A DNA stretch of 64,000 bases from Mesorhizobium caraganae (GTDB taxonomy: Bacteria; Pseudomonadota; Alphaproteobacteria; Rhizobiales; Rhizobiaceae), in assembly GCF_016836705.1 (NCBI RefSeq), contig NZ_JAFCGY010000011.1, positions 62,001-126,000 of the forward strand, in the 5' to 3' direction. A program made the translations under genes and the position numbers. How positions within the stretch are numbered: position 1 is the first letter of the stretch; the number at the start of each line of letters is the position of its first letter. Below the pieces are notes generated by a model. It worked only from the letters and a program-made list of their open reading frames with translations. It made no database searches and was not told where the DNA came from. Below, one piece after another: positions 37,343 to 46,589 of the stretch.

Positions 37343-38910
37343 CGTCCGACCATCCGTTTCGACTGGACATAGAGCAGCCAGGTCAGCGGCAGCGACATCG
37401 CCACCATGATGAAGGCGTAAGGGGCGGCGGAGGCATAGTCGATCTCGCCGCTGTAGGACCAGAACGCCATGGCCAGCGTGCGCGTGCCGTTGGGCGCCAG
37501 CATCTGGGTGGCGGTCAGCTCGTTCATGATGCCGAGCGCCACCAGCGCCATGCCGGCGGCGGCCCCAGGCGCCGAAAGGCGGATCGTCGTCGACCACAGC
37601 GCTTTCAGCGGCGGCCGGCCGAGGCTGGCGGCGGCACGTTCGAGCTCGATCGGCGCCTGCGCGATCGAAGCGCGGAGGCTGATCAGAGCGCGCGGCAGGA
37701 ACATCAGGGCATAGGTGACCAGGATGGTGAACAGCGTCTGGTAGAGCGGCATGGCGATGCGCACGGTGATGGTGACCAGCGCCAGTGCAATGACGACGCC
37801 GGGCAGCGAGCCGACAATGTAGTTGCAGCCCTCGAGCAGCCGCTGCAGCGGCCCCGGCGCCCGGATCGAGATCCATGCCATCGGCATGGCGGCGATGGTC
37901 GCAAGCAGGGCGCCGGCGAGCGCCAGGAACAGCGTCTGGCCAAGCGCCAGGCCGATCTCGTCGAAACGCCAGACATCGGCGCCGCCGGCGACCAGCCAGC
38001 GGCCGATGGTGACGAAGGGCACGCCGATGGCGAGTAGCGTAATGATGGCAGGCAGAGCCAGGCAAGGCAGCGTGGCGCGTCCGAGCCTGCTGCGCTGCCA
38101 GTGGCGCGCCGCACCTGAGCCGACGCGGGCATAGCGCTCTTCGCCGCGCACCAACACCTCCAGAGCGAGCAGCACGAAGCAGCAGGTCACCAGGACGCCG
38201 GCCAGCATGTTGGCGGCGGGTCCGTTGAAGGTCGACTGGAACTGGTCGACGATGGCGGTGGTGAAAGTGTCGAAGCGGATGAAGACATAGAGGCCATATT
38301 CGGCCAGCAGATGCAGGCCAACCAGCAGCGCGCCGCCGCAAATGGCGAGTCTCAGCTGTGGCAGCACGACGCGTGCGAACACGCGCCACGGTCCGAGGCC
38401 GAGCGCTGCGGCTGCGTCTTCCAAAGCGGGATCGAGCCGGCGCAGCGACGCCGCGATCGGCAGATAGAGGAACGGGAAATAAGCGAGGACCGACACCAGC
38501 ACGCCGGCCCAAAGGCCGTGCAGTCCCGGCACCAGGGTAATCCAGGCATAGGAGTGCACGAAGGCGGGGATGGCGAGCGGCGCCACCGACAGCCAGGCCC
38601 AGAGGCGAGCGCCGGGCAGGTCGCTGCGCTCGGTCAGCCAAGCCAGCGCCATCGACACGACGATGGCGATGGGGACGGTGAGCGCCACCAGAAGCACGGT
38701 GTTGATCAGGAGTTCGCCGACGCGCGGCCGGAAGACCAGGGCCGAGACGGTATCCCAGCCGGTCTGCACGGCGATCCAGATGATGAAGGCAAGCGGCAGC
38801 AGCGACAGCAGCGAGACGATTATGGCGGCAAGAGCGATCCAGGACATGGGCTGCCGGCGGGACCGCCTGGCTGCCTGGCCTGAACGCGCGAGATCGACCG
38901 CAGATTGCAT
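37339..38910 (-). CDS. fbpB: Iron(III) ABC transporter, permease (FbpB-like)
   Basis: A 523-residue fused permease with two six-helix halves, each with an EAA-like loop (EDAAAALGLGPWRVFARVVL and ERAAASLGRPPLKALWST). This two-in-one layout is normal for FbpB/SfuB iron permeases. The frame is open to 38970 with a TTG; the ATG at 38910 is preferred. It lies downstream of the binding protein gene on the minus strand after a gap with a strong hairpin. Confidence 0.89.
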
Positions 38911-39005
38911 CAGCTCGGCCGCGCCACTGCCGCCGGAGCGGGGGCGCCGCAGGCGCGGCCGGAAACGCAATGTGTCGTCATGGACAATGCCATCCCGAAA
39001 ACAGA

Positions 39006-39035
39006 GCGCTCCTGCGGAAAGCCTCGCAGGAGCGC
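39006..39035 (-). terminator. Hairpin between fbpA and fbpB
   Basis: GCGCTCCTGCG and CGCAGGAGCGC pair perfectly over 11 bp around an eight-base loop. On the minus strand it follows the fbpA stop and precedes fbpB, with TCTGTTTTC downstream, so it may act as a leaky terminator. The position mirrors the hairpin between ugpB and ugpA. Confidence 0.72.
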
Positions 39036-39064
39036 AAACGTTGCCCTTTTAGGACGAACGCGGA

Positions 39065-40072
39065 CTAAAGCAAGCCGGCTGCCGTCATCAGATCGGTCAC
39101 CTTCTTGGAGTTCAGCTTTGCCGGGTCGACCTTCGGCGCCTGCAGATCGGCCAGCGGCACCAGCTTGGGATTAGAGTCGGCGCCTTTGCCGACCGCGTAC
39201 TCGAAGGACGTGCCGGTCTTCAGCACGTCCTGACCGCCCTTGCCGGTCACCCATTTCAGGAACGCCTGGGCTTCCTTCGGATGCTTGCTCGAGGCCAGCA
39301 CGCCGCCGCCAGAAATCGAGACGAAAGCGCCGGGATCCTGGTTCTTGAAATAGTGCAGCTCGACGTTCTTGCTGTTCTCGCCGGTCTTGGCCTGATCGCC
39401 GAAATAGTAATAGTGGTAGATGATGCCGCCTTCGATCTCGCCGGCATTGACCGCCTTCATCACCGTGCCGTTGCCCTTGTAGGCGGTGAAATTCTCCTTC
39501 ATCGCCTTCAGCCAGTCGGCGGTGGCGGCTTCGCCCTTGAGCTCAAGCAGCGCGCTGACGATGGCCTGGAAGTCGGCGCCCGACGGCGAGGCGGCCCAGC
39601 GGCCTTTCCAGCTCGGATCGGCGAGATCGAGCATCGATTTGGGCAGCTGGTCGGCGGTGAGCTTGGTCTTGTTGTAGGCAAAGACGGTGCTGCGCGCCGC
39701 GACACCCACCCATCTGCCGCTGCTCGGCTGGAATTCAGCCGGAACCTGGGCCAGCGTATCGGCGTCGACCGGCGCGAAAAGGCCCGCCGCTTCGACCAGG
39801 GTCATGGCCGGGGAGTTCTCGGTCAGGAACACGTCGGCTGGCGAAGAAGCGCCCTCGGCGACGATCTGGTTGGAGAAATCGCTGTCGCCGCCATTGCGCA
39901 AAGTGACCTTGATGCCGGTTTCCTTGGTAAAGCCATTGACCCATTCCTTGGCCAGGCTCTCGTGCTGGGCGTTGTAGACGATAATGCCGGCATCTTCCGC
40001 CATCGCCGGACCGGCGATCAGGCTGATTGCCAGCGCGGTGGCGCCGACCAGGGTGGAAAGAGCATATTTCAT
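39065..40072 (-). CDS. fbpA: Iron(III) ABC transporter, binding protein (FbpA-like)
   Basis: A 335-residue periplasmic binding protein of the ferric-ion class. The signal peptide ends AGPAMAED. GIIVYNAQHESLAKEWV is the family start, and IIYHYYYFGDQ contains the paired tyrosines expected to bind iron. It delivers ferric iron to FbpB. GAGG lies eight bases before the ATG at 40072. A palindromic TGA-N9-TCA site (40129-40143) just upstream suggests iron-responsive repression. The substrate could be another metal, but the tyrosine cluster and operator both favour iron. Confidence 0.9.
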   Translation of the reverse strand: MKYALSTLVGATALAISLIAGPAMAEDAGIIVYNAQHESLAKEWVNGFTKETGIKVTLRNGGDSDFSNQIVAEGASSPADVFLTENSPAMTLVEAAGLFAPVDADTLAQVPAEFQPSSGRWVGVAARSTVFAYNKTKLTADQLPKSMLDLADPSWKGRWAASPSGADFQAIVSALLELKGEAATADWLKAMKENFTAYKGNGTVMKAVNAGEIEGGIIYHYYYFGDQAKTGENSKNVELHYFKNQDPGAFVSISGGGVLASSKHPKEAQAFLKWVTGKGGQDVLKTGTSFEYAVGKGADSNPKLVPLADLQAPKVDPAKLNSKKVTDLMTAAGLL

Positions 40073-40128
40073 GGTGTCATCCTCGATCTCGGCGGTTCTG
40101 GTTTTGCACGGCTGCACCTACCAATACC

Positions 40129-40143
40129 TGATTACCATAGTCA
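40129..40143. promoter_or_regulatory. Candidate RirA-type iron-responsive operator
   Basis: TGATTACCATAGTCA fits TGA-N9-TCA, the iron-responsive operator used by RirA in rhizobia. It lies 57 bases upstream of the fbpA start codon, in the expected promoter region. No RirA gene is in the window; binding is inferred. Confidence 0.65.
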
Positions 40144-40231
40144 ACATTGGTGGGCTGCTTCAATCCGTCGCTCGCCCGCAAACTTTCGTGATTTTGCGGC
40201 ACTTTGGCTTGGACATTATTTCGTTGGCCAC

Positions 40232-40257
40232 GTAACAAATCAGCGCCGAAGCGCGAA
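40232..40257 (+). promoter_or_regulatory. Candidate SigF-type ECF promoter
   Basis: GTAACA, 16 bases, then CGAA, matches the GTAACC-N16-CGAA pattern I recall for Caulobacter SigF with one mismatch. It ends about 20 bases before the GTG of the sigma factor gene. If real, the sigma factor drives its own operon. Confidence 0.5.
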
Positions 40258-40276
40258 GATCGGGGAGTGAACTCTT

Positions 40277-40813
40277 GTGAGCGGCAAGGATGAGGCCGAG
40301 CTTTCCCGGCTGATGCGGGCCGCGATCGCGGGAGACGAAAGGGCTTACGCCGACTTTCTGCACCGGATCGCCGCACTGGTTCGCGGCTTTGTCAGGCGCA
40401 AGATCGTACAGGGCGGGGTCGATCCCGAGGATGTCGTGCAGGAAACCTTGCTGGCCATTCATGTGAAACGGCATACCTGGCGCCAGGATGCGCCGGTGCT
40501 GCCGTGGATCTATGCGATTGCCCGCTTCAAGCTGATCGATGCCTTCCGACGGCGCGGACGGCGCATCGAGATCGAGATCGATGAGATCGCCGAGACCTTT
40601 GCCGAGCCGGAGACCGAGACCGTCAGCGAACGCGACATCAACCGGGCTCTGGACGGCTTGCCGCCGGCGCAGCGTTCGGTAGTCTCGGCCATATCGGTCG
40701 ATGGCCGCTCGATCGGCGAGACAGCGGCCAAGCTCGGCGTCAGCGAGACGGCGGTGCGGGTATCGCTGCATCGCGGGCTTGCCGCGATCGCCAAACGCTT
40801 CGGGCGGCAGTGA
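40277..40813 (+). CDS. ECF-family sigma factor (SigF type)
   Basis: A 178-residue ECF sigma factor. Region 2 includes DPEDVVQETLLAIHVKRHTW and RFKLIDAFRRR; region 4 is LPPAQRSVVSAISVDGRSIGE followed by the helix-turn-helix SETAVRVSLHRGLAAIAK. The start is GTG behind GGGGAG. The next gene, one base after its stop, encodes a six-helix DUF1109 protein, the known anti-sigma partner of SigF. Heavy-metal, oxidative or chlorine stress is the usual signal; the signal here is not known. A SigF-like promoter motif precedes it. Confidence 0.9.
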   Translation: MSGKDEAELSRLMRAAIAGDERAYADFLHRIAALVRGFVRRKIVQGGVDPEDVVQETLLAIHVKRHTWRQDAPVLPWIYAIARFKLIDAFRRRGRRIEIEIDEIAETFAEPETETVSERDINRALDGLPPAQRSVVSAISVDGRSIGETAAKLGVSETAVRVSLHRGLAAIAKRFGRQ

Positions 40814-40814
40814 C

Positions 40815-41453
40815 ATGAGAACCGAAGATCTCATCAGGGCACTCGACGCTGATATCAGCAGCAAGGCGATGCCGCTGCGCTCCGCCTGGTGGATGGCTGC
40901 GGCTGCGGCGGTGGTGATCGCGGCGGTGGTTTTCTTCCTCACCATCGGTCCGCGTCCCGACATCATGATCGCCATGCACACCATGCGCTTCCTGGCGAAA
41001 TTCGTCTTCACCATCGTGCTTGCCATCACCGCCTTTGGCCTAATCCGGGCACTGTCGACACCGGGCGCCTCGACGGCGAGAGCCGCAGCCTGGATGGCGG
41101 CTGCGCCGCTGCTTGTGGCTGTGGCCGTGGCTCTCGAACTGTTCATGGTGCCGGAGCCGATGTGGAGCACCCGCATGGTCGGCTCCAACATGATGATCTG
41201 CATGGGCTTCATCCCGCTGATCGGCATCGGGCCGCTTGCCGTTTTCCTATGGATGCTGCGCTATGGCGCGCCGACGCGGCCGGTCTTTGCCGGTGCGGTC
41301 GCGGGCCTGCTCGCCGGCGGCCTGGCGGCGACCTTTTACGCTGCGCACTGCTTCGACGATTCGCCGCTTTTCGTCGCCACCTGGTATACGCTCGCCATCG
41401 CCGTCCTCGCCGGGCTCGGCGCGCTCGGGGGACGGTTCTTCGTGCGCTGGTAA
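40815..41453 (+). CDS. DUF1109/NrsF-family anti-sigma factor
   Basis: A 212-residue integral membrane protein with about six helices, starting MRTEDLIRALDADIS. That is the DUF1109 (NrsF) pattern. NrsF binds the partner sigma factor at the membrane and releases it on stress. Cysteines that might sense redox or metal are few (one in MMICMGF, another in AAHCFDD). It is translationally close to the sigma gene. The start is ATG at 40815; the longer frame begins inside the sigma gene. Confidence 0.88.
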   Translation: MRTEDLIRALDADISSKAMPLRSAWWMAAAAAVVIAAVVFFLTIGPRPDIMIAMHTMRFLAKFVFTIVLAITAFGLIRALSTPGASTARAAAWMAAAPLLVAVAVALELFMVPEPMWSTRMVGSNMMICMGFIPLIGIGPLAVFLWMLRYGAPTRPVFAGAVAGLLAGGLAATFYAAHCFDDSPLFVATWYTLAIAVLAGLGALGGRFFVRW

Positions 41454-41603
41454 CCGGCCCGCCTGAGATAGCCCGCAATAATCACCGATCCTTAATCATG
41501 CCGGCAATTGTTTGCGGGTTAACCGTGTTGCCGATGGCTCCGGCGAAACCTTTCCTTAAAATCGATCATCCAAGGCTTCTCGCAGAAATGTGTTGCGCAC
41601 GGG

Positions 41604-43586
41604 GTGGCATGCACAGTGACGCGGTGGAAACGAAAAAGCCTGCGGGCTGACGGTCACGTGGCTTTGGTGTTCGCGGCCGGAGGATTTTGCGCCGCCGTCG
41701 TGGCGATGCTGCTGTCGCGGCTCGACGTCAGTGCCGAAGTGCTGAAGCTCTGTCTGCTGATATCGGTGCCGGTCGCCGCCGTGGCGCTGATGCTCGCCGC
41801 CCTCTTCATTTACCGGATACTGGACGACCGTCGGCAGATTGCCGAGAGCGAGCAGCGCTTCCGCCGCGCCATGGAGGATTCGGCGATCGGCATCGCCATT
41901 GTCGGCGTCGACGGCCGCATCCAGGAAACCAATCCGGCCTTCGCCGCCATGCTCGGCTACAGCAAGGAAGAGATCGAGGCGCTGACCTTCTTCCAAATTA
42001 CGCATCCCGACGATGTGCAGATCGGCCGTGAGACCATGGACGGCATCCGGGCGGGCACCGTCAACGCCTTCCAGTTCGAAAAGCGTTACCTCAAGAAGGA
42101 CGGCACGCCGGTATGGGCCTATCTTGCCGGTTCCGTCATTCGCGACGAGAAGAGCGGCCGTCCGCTCTACCTCGTCTCGCAGATCGAGGATATCGACGCG
42201 CGCAAGCAATCCGAGGCACGCATAGCCGAGGCCGAAACGCGCTGGAACTTTGCCCTGGCCAGCGCCGGACAAGGCGTCTGGGACCTCGACATGCGCAAGG
42301 GCGGCACCACCTATTCCGCCGCCTGGGTGAAGATGCTGGGCTATGCCGAGGGCGAGCTGGACGGCGACCCCGACCGCTGGCTGACGATGATCCATCCCGA
42401 CGACCGCGAGAATGTGGCCGAGGCCGATCGCGCCCATCTTGAGGGCAAGACGCCGTTTTTCGAAGCCGAGTTCAGGATGCGTCACAAGGACGGCCACTGG
42501 GTCTGGATCCTCGATCGCGGCAAGACGCTCGAGCGCGACAGCGAAGGCCGGCTGATCCGGGCCATAGGCAGCCTGACCGACATCACCCAGCGCAAGCAGG
42601 CCGAGGAAAGCCTGATTGTGTCGGCGGCGGCGCTGGCGGATGAGAAGGAACGGCTGAGGGTGACGCTGCAGTCGATCGGCGACGCCGTCATCTGCACCGA
42701 TGCCGCCAACCGCATCACCTTCATGAACCCGATCGCCGAAAAGCTGACCGGCGTTGCCGGCGCAGAGGCGCTCGGCAAGACGCTTGGCCATGTCTACTGG
42801 GCGGTGGATGAGGAGACCGGGCAAAGGATCGGCATGACGCGGCCGGCGCTCGGCGGCCCCAGCCCCGCCGATCAGAACAGCCGCGCGGTGCTGATCCGCC
42901 GTGACGACACGCGCTGCAGCATCCGCCAGGTGGTGTCGCCGATCATGAACGAGCGCCAGGAATTCTGCGGCCTGGTCATCGTCTTCCAGGATTTCACCGA
43001 TGCGCGCGCCTTGCAGCGCCAGCTCGCCTACGCGGCCGCGCATGACGCGCTGACCGGCCTTGCCAATCGCTCAAGCTTCATCCGCACCATGGAAGAGCTG
43101 GTCGACCGGAGCTGCAAGGCCGGCTCGGCAACACCGGCGGGCGAGCATCATTTCATGTTCATCGACCTCGACCATTTCAAACTGGTCAACGACACCGGCG
43201 GCCACGCCGCCGGCGACGCCCTGCTGAAGCGGGTTGCCGAGGCTATTCGCGGCGCGCTTGGGCCGGAGGATATCATCGCCCGCCTCGGCGGCGATGAATT
43301 CGCGGTCATCCTGAAATCGGGGTCGAGCGCGGGCGCCAGGATTGCCGCCCGCTCGATCATCGATGCCATCCGCAGCCTGCAGTTCAGCTGGGACGGCCGG
43401 CCGCATGCGATCGACGCCAGCATCGGGGTGGCGCCGATCCGCAGCGGCGAAGTCGACGAGATCATCGCACGCGCCGATGCCGCCTGCTATGCGGCCAAGG
43501 CCGCCGGCCGCGGCTGTGTTTCCGTGGCGCCTGACGATAACGGGTCAAAGGGCCAAGCCGAGCCGCCGCTCGCGGCAGCGTCCTGA
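41604..43586 (+). CDS. Membrane PAS-PAS-PAS-GGDEF diguanylate cyclase
   Basis: A 660-residue protein with two N-terminal helices (about 20-40 and 48-70), three PAS domains (about 80-205, 210-330, 345-470, with ITHPDDVQIG and MIHPDDRENV loops) and a C-terminal GGDEF domain with an intact RLGGDEF. It should make cyclic-di-GMP; no EAL domain follows. The RxxD inhibitory site is not seen (GPED). The start is uncertain: GTG at 41604 or 41616. No partner gene is adjacent. The gap upstream of it holds nothing recognisable. Confidence 0.87.
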   Translation: MACTVTRWKRKSLRADGHVALVFAAGGFCAAVVAMLLSRLDVSAEVLKLCLLISVPVAAVALMLAALFIYRILDDRRQIAESEQRFRRAMEDSAIGIAIVGVDGRIQETNPAFAAMLGYSKEEIEALTFFQITHPDDVQIGRETMDGIRAGTVNAFQFEKRYLKKDGTPVWAYLAGSVIRDEKSGRPLYLVSQIEDIDARKQSEARIAEAETRWNFALASAGQGVWDLDMRKGGTTYSAAWVKMLGYAEGELDGDPDRWLTMIHPDDRENVAEADRAHLEGKTPFFEAEFRMRHKDGHWVWILDRGKTLERDSEGRLIRAIGSLTDITQRKQAEESLIVSAAALADEKERLRVTLQSIGDAVICTDAANRITFMNPIAEKLTGVAGAEALGKTLGHVYWAVDEETGQRIGMTRPALGGPSPADQNSRAVLIRRDDTRCSIRQVVSPIMNERQEFCGLVIVFQDFTDARALQRQLAYAAAHDALTGLANRSSFIRTMEELVDRSCKAGSATPAGEHHFMFIDLDHFKLVNDTGGHAAGDALLKRVAEAIRGALGPEDIIARLGGDEFAVILKSGSSAGARIAARSIIDAIRSLQFSWDGRPHAIDASIGVAPIRSGEVDEIIARADAACYAAKAAGRGCVSVAPDDNGSKGQAEPPLAAAS

Positions 43587-43611
43587 CGGCGCTCGAAGCA
43601 TTTGTTTTTAC

Positions 43612-43655
43612 GCAATTCCGGACGGAAAACCGTTACACACTTTTCCTGGAATTGC
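43612..43655. repeat. Intergenic palindromic repeat
   Basis: Outer arms GCAATTCC and GGAATTGC, inner arms GGAAAA and TTTTCC. From memory this is a dispersed mesorhizobial palindrome. It lies in the convergent gap between the diguanylate cyclase and dehydrogenase genes and could serve as a bidirectional transcript end. Confidence 0.75.
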
Positions 43656-43672
43656 TCTAGCGTTCTGATGGG

Positions 43673-44551
43673 TTAGCGCGTCGGAACCGGGTGTTCGCCG
43701 CGATAGTCGTAGAAGCCGCGTCCGGTCTTGCGGCCAAGCCAGCCGGCCTCGACATATTTCACCAGCAGCGGGCAGGGGCGATATTTCGAATCCGACAGGC
43801 CGTCATGCAGCACCTGCATGATCGACAGGCAGGTGTCGAGGCCGATGAAGTCGGCAAGCTGCAACGGCCCCATCGGATGGTTGGCGCCAAGCTTCATGGC
43901 GGTGTCGATGGCGTCGACCGAGCCGACGCCCTCGTAGAGCGTGTAGATCGCCTCGTTGATCATCGGCAGCAGGATGCGATTGACAATGAAGGCCGGGAAA
44001 TCCTCAGAGACGGTGATCGTCTTGTCGAGCTGCTTCACATAGTTCTTGGCTGCCTCGAAGGTCTGGTCCTCGGTGGCGATGCCGCGCACCAGTTCGACCA
44101 GCTTCATCAGCGGCACCGGGTTCATGAAATGTATGCCGATAAAGCGCTCGGGACGGTCGGTCTGCGCGGCCAGGCGGGTGATCGAAATCGACGACGTGTT
44201 GGTCGCCAGGATCGCTTCCGGGTTGAGTTGCGGACAGAGCTGGGCATAGATCTTGCGCTTGACCGTCTCGTCCTCGGTCGCCGCTTCGATCACCAGATCG
44301 GCACCGGCGAGATCGGCCATGGCGGGAGCCGCCGAGATGCGCGCCATCGCATCGTTGCGCAGCTTTTCGTCAAGCTTGCCGGAGCCGACCTGGCGGGCCA
44401 TGTTGCCGCTAACTGTGGCAATGCCCTTCTCGATACGGTCGGGCGAGATATCGTAGATCAGCACCTTGAAGCCCGAAAGCGCGGACACATGCGCGATGCC
44501 GCCGCCCATCTGGCCGGCGCCAATAATGCCGATCGTCTCGATCTTGGCCAT
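43673..44551 (-). CDS. 3-hydroxybutyryl-CoA dehydrogenase
   Basis: A 292-residue 3-hydroxyacyl-CoA dehydrogenase. The NAD-binding start IGIIGAGQMGGGIAHVSAL is followed by the catalytic His in FIGIHFMNPVPLMKLVE and NHPMGPLQLADFIGLD. It oxidises or reduces 3-hydroxybutyryl-CoA in butanoate/PHB metabolism or phenylacetate breakdown. It lies downstream of etfBA on the same strand, separated by an intrinsic terminator, so coexpression is only partial. Confidence 0.92.
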   Translation of the reverse strand: MAKIETIGIIGAGQMGGGIAHVSALSGFKVLIYDISPDRIEKGIATVSGNMARQVGSGKLDEKLRNDAMARISAAPAMADLAGADLVIEAATEDETVKRKIYAQLCPQLNPEAILATNTSSISITRLAAQTDRPERFIGIHFMNPVPLMKLVELVRGIATEDQTFEAAKNYVKQLDKTITVSEDFPAFIVNRILLPMINEAIYTLYEGVGSVDAIDTAMKLGANHPMGPLQLADFIGLDTCLSIMQVLHDGLSDSKYRPCPLLVKYVEAGWLGRKTGRGFYDYRGEHPVPTR

Positions 44552-44605
44552 TTGCAGCGATCCCGTCGAAAAGGCCTTAGCGGCCTGCTTTTTGTGCAGT
44601 GCAAA

Positions 44606-44641
44606 CTAAAAGGGTGGGGCAGCTTCGTCTACCCCACCCTT
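44606..44641 (-). terminator. Intrinsic terminator after etfA
   Basis: On the minus strand AAGGGTGGGG pairs with CCCCACCCTT around a 12-base loop and is followed by TTAGTTT. It lies 30 bases downstream of the etfA stop and should end most etfBA transcripts before the dehydrogenase gene. Confidence 0.8.
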
Positions 44642-44670
44642 CACAATTTAATACGCTTTGGCAGAGAGCG

Positions 44671-45600
44671 TCAAAGCGCCTTTTGCAGCTCCGGCAGGAT
44701 GACGAACAGGTCGCCGACCAGGCCGTAATCGGCAACCTGGAAGATCGGCGCCTCTTCGTCCTTGTTGATGGCAACGATGACTTTCGAATCCTTCATGCCG
44801 GCAAGGTGCTGGATGGCGCCGGAAATGCCGACGGCAATGTAGAGGTCGGGAGCCACGACCTTGCCGGTCTGGCCGACCTGCCAGTCGTTCGGGGCATAGC
44901 CGGCATCGACGGCAGCGCGCGAGGCGCCGACGGCGGCACCGAGCTTGTCGGCGACCGGCAGGATGACTTCCTGGAATTTCTCCGCCGAGCCGAGCGCGCG
45001 GCCGCCCGAGATGATGATCTTGGCCGAGGTCAGCTCCGGACGGTCGGTCTCCGACAGCTTGTTCTCGACGAAAGAGGACAGGCCTGGGTTGGCCGTTGCC
45101 TTGACGGTCTCGACCGCGGCCGAACCACCTTCGGGCGCCGCCTGGAAGGAAGCGGTGCGCACGGTGATCACCTTCTTGGCGTCGCTCGACTGCACCGTCT
45201 GGATGGCGTTGCCGGCATAGATCGGACGCTTGAACGTATCCGGCGAAACCACCTCGATGATTTCCGACACCTGCGCGACATCGAGCAGGGCCGCCACGCG
45301 CGGCGCGATGTTCTTGCCCGACGAGGTCGCCGGGGCAATGATGGTATCGTAGGCGCCGGCCAGCGAGACGACGAGTGCCGCCGTCGGTTCGGCGAGGCGC
45401 TCGGCCAGTTCGTCGGCCTCGGCCAGCAGCACCTTGCTGACGCCCTTCAGCTTGGCGGCGGCATCGGCAGCACCCTTGGCGCCCTTGCCGGCAACCAGCA
45501 CATGCACGTCCGAACCGATCTGCAGGGCAGCCGACAGCGCCTTGGCGGTCTGGTCGGAAAGGCTTGCATTGTCGTGTTCTGCGATGAGGAGAATGGTCAT
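44671..45600 (-). CDS. etfA: Electron-transfer flavoprotein alpha subunit
   Basis: A 309-residue ETF alpha subunit. The C-terminal FAD signature is present (PDLYIAVGISGAIQHLAGM followed by VIVAINKDEEAPIF). With EtfB it accepts electrons from acyl-CoA and other dehydrogenases and passes them to ETF:quinone oxidoreductase. It follows etfB by 23 bases in the usual order. Confidence 0.95.
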   Translation of the reverse strand: MTILLIAEHDNASLSDQTAKALSAALQIGSDVHVLVAGKGAKGAADAAAKLKGVSKVLLAEADELAERLAEPTAALVVSLAGAYDTIIAPATSSGKNIAPRVAALLDVAQVSEIIEVVSPDTFKRPIYAGNAIQTVQSSDAKKVITVRTASFQAAPEGGSAAVETVKATANPGLSSFVENKLSETDRPELTSAKIIISGGRALGSAEKFQEVILPVADKLGAAVGASRAAVDAGYAPNDWQVGQTGKVVAPDLYIAVGISGAIQHLAGMKDSKVIVAINKDEEAPIFQVADYGLVGDLFVILPELQKAL

Positions 45601-45623
45601 TTTTCTGTTCCTTTCCCGATCGC

Positions 45624-46373
45624 TTACAAAACGCCGGCTTCGTTCTTGAGCTTGTCGACCAGTTCGGCGACGCTCTTGACCTTGACGCCCGCCTTGCGGC
45701 CACTCGGCTCCTCGGTCTTGATCACCTTGAGGCGCGGCTTGACGTCGGCGCCGTAATCGGCCGGGGTCTTTTCGTCGAGCGGCTTCTTCTTGGCCTTCAT
45801 GATGTTGGGCAGCGAGGCGTAGCGCGGCTGGTTGAGGCGAAGATCGGCGGTGACGATCGCTGGCATCTTCAGCTCCACCGTCTGCAGGCCGCCATCGACT
45901 TCGCGCGTCACCTTGGCCTTGTCGCCGTCGAGCACCACCTTGGAGGCGAAGGTGCCCTGTGCCCAGCCGAGCAAAGCGGCCAGCATCTGGCCGGTCTGGT
46001 TGGAATCGTCGTCGATCGCCTGCTTGCCGAGGATGACGAGGCCGGGCTGTTCTGCCTCAACAACGCCCTTCAGCACCTTGGCGACGCCCAGCGGCTCGGT
46101 CTGTTCGTCGGTCTTGACCAGGATGGCGCGGTCGGCGCCCATGGCGAGCGCGGTGCGCAGGGTTTCCTGCGCCTGCTGCGGACCGATCGAAACGACGATG
46201 ATCTCTTCGGCCTTGCCAGCTTCCTTCAGCCGGATCGCCTCTTCCACCGCGATCTCGTCGAACGGGTTCATCGCCATCTTGACGTTGGCGAGTTCCACCG
46301 CCGAACCATCAGCCTTCACGCGAACCTTGACGTTCGCATCCACAACCCGCTTCACGGGCACAAGGATCTTCAT
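45624..46373 (-). CDS. etfB: Electron-transfer flavoprotein beta subunit
   Basis: A 249-residue ETF beta subunit: KILVPVKRVVDANVKVRV at the start, MNPFDEIAVEEAIRLKE and ILGKQAIDDDSNQTGQMLA. It binds AMP and partners EtfA. It is the first gene of the pair and lies downstream of a GAATTC-rich palindromic region (46460-46481). Confidence 0.95.
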   Translation of the reverse strand: MKILVPVKRVVDANVKVRVKADGSAVELANVKMAMNPFDEIAVEEAIRLKEAGKAEEIIVVSIGPQQAQETLRTALAMGADRAILVKTDEQTEPLGVAKVLKGVVEAEQPGLVILGKQAIDDDSNQTGQMLAALLGWAQGTFASKVVLDGDKAKVTREVDGGLQTVELKMPAIVTADLRLNQPRYASLPNIMKAKKKPLDEKTPADYGADVKPRLKVIKTEEPSGRKAGVKVKSVAELVDKLKNEAGVL

Positions 46374-46459
46374 TTGCCTGTCACCTCTCCTGAGATATTC
46401 GGGCGCGCTATAGCAGCGTGCGCCACTGCAGAGTTGTCGAAAGCCGACATTCCTGACTG

Positions 46460-46481
46460 AATTCCGGCATTACGGAATTCT
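46460..46481. repeat. GAATTCCG palindrome upstream of etfB
   Basis: GAATTCCG and CGGAATTC pair perfectly around six bases, and another GGAATTC follows at 46491. The element lies in the 216-bp gap between etfB and the rhomboid gene, which holds no other feature I can support. It may be a dispersed element or an operator. Confidence 0.5.
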
Positions 46482-46589
46482 GGCCGGACGGAATTCTTGT
46501 CTTCTGCCGCCTAACGGTGGCGTCCTCCGTAGTTGTGGCAGCGCAACACGTCAATATGCTACGGCAGCGGCCAAACCACTCAAATCGGT

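Noticed and set aside
41556..43043. A 495-residue antisense frame over the PAS-GGDEF gene
   Set aside because: It is the complement of a well-supported gene with no recognisable motif.
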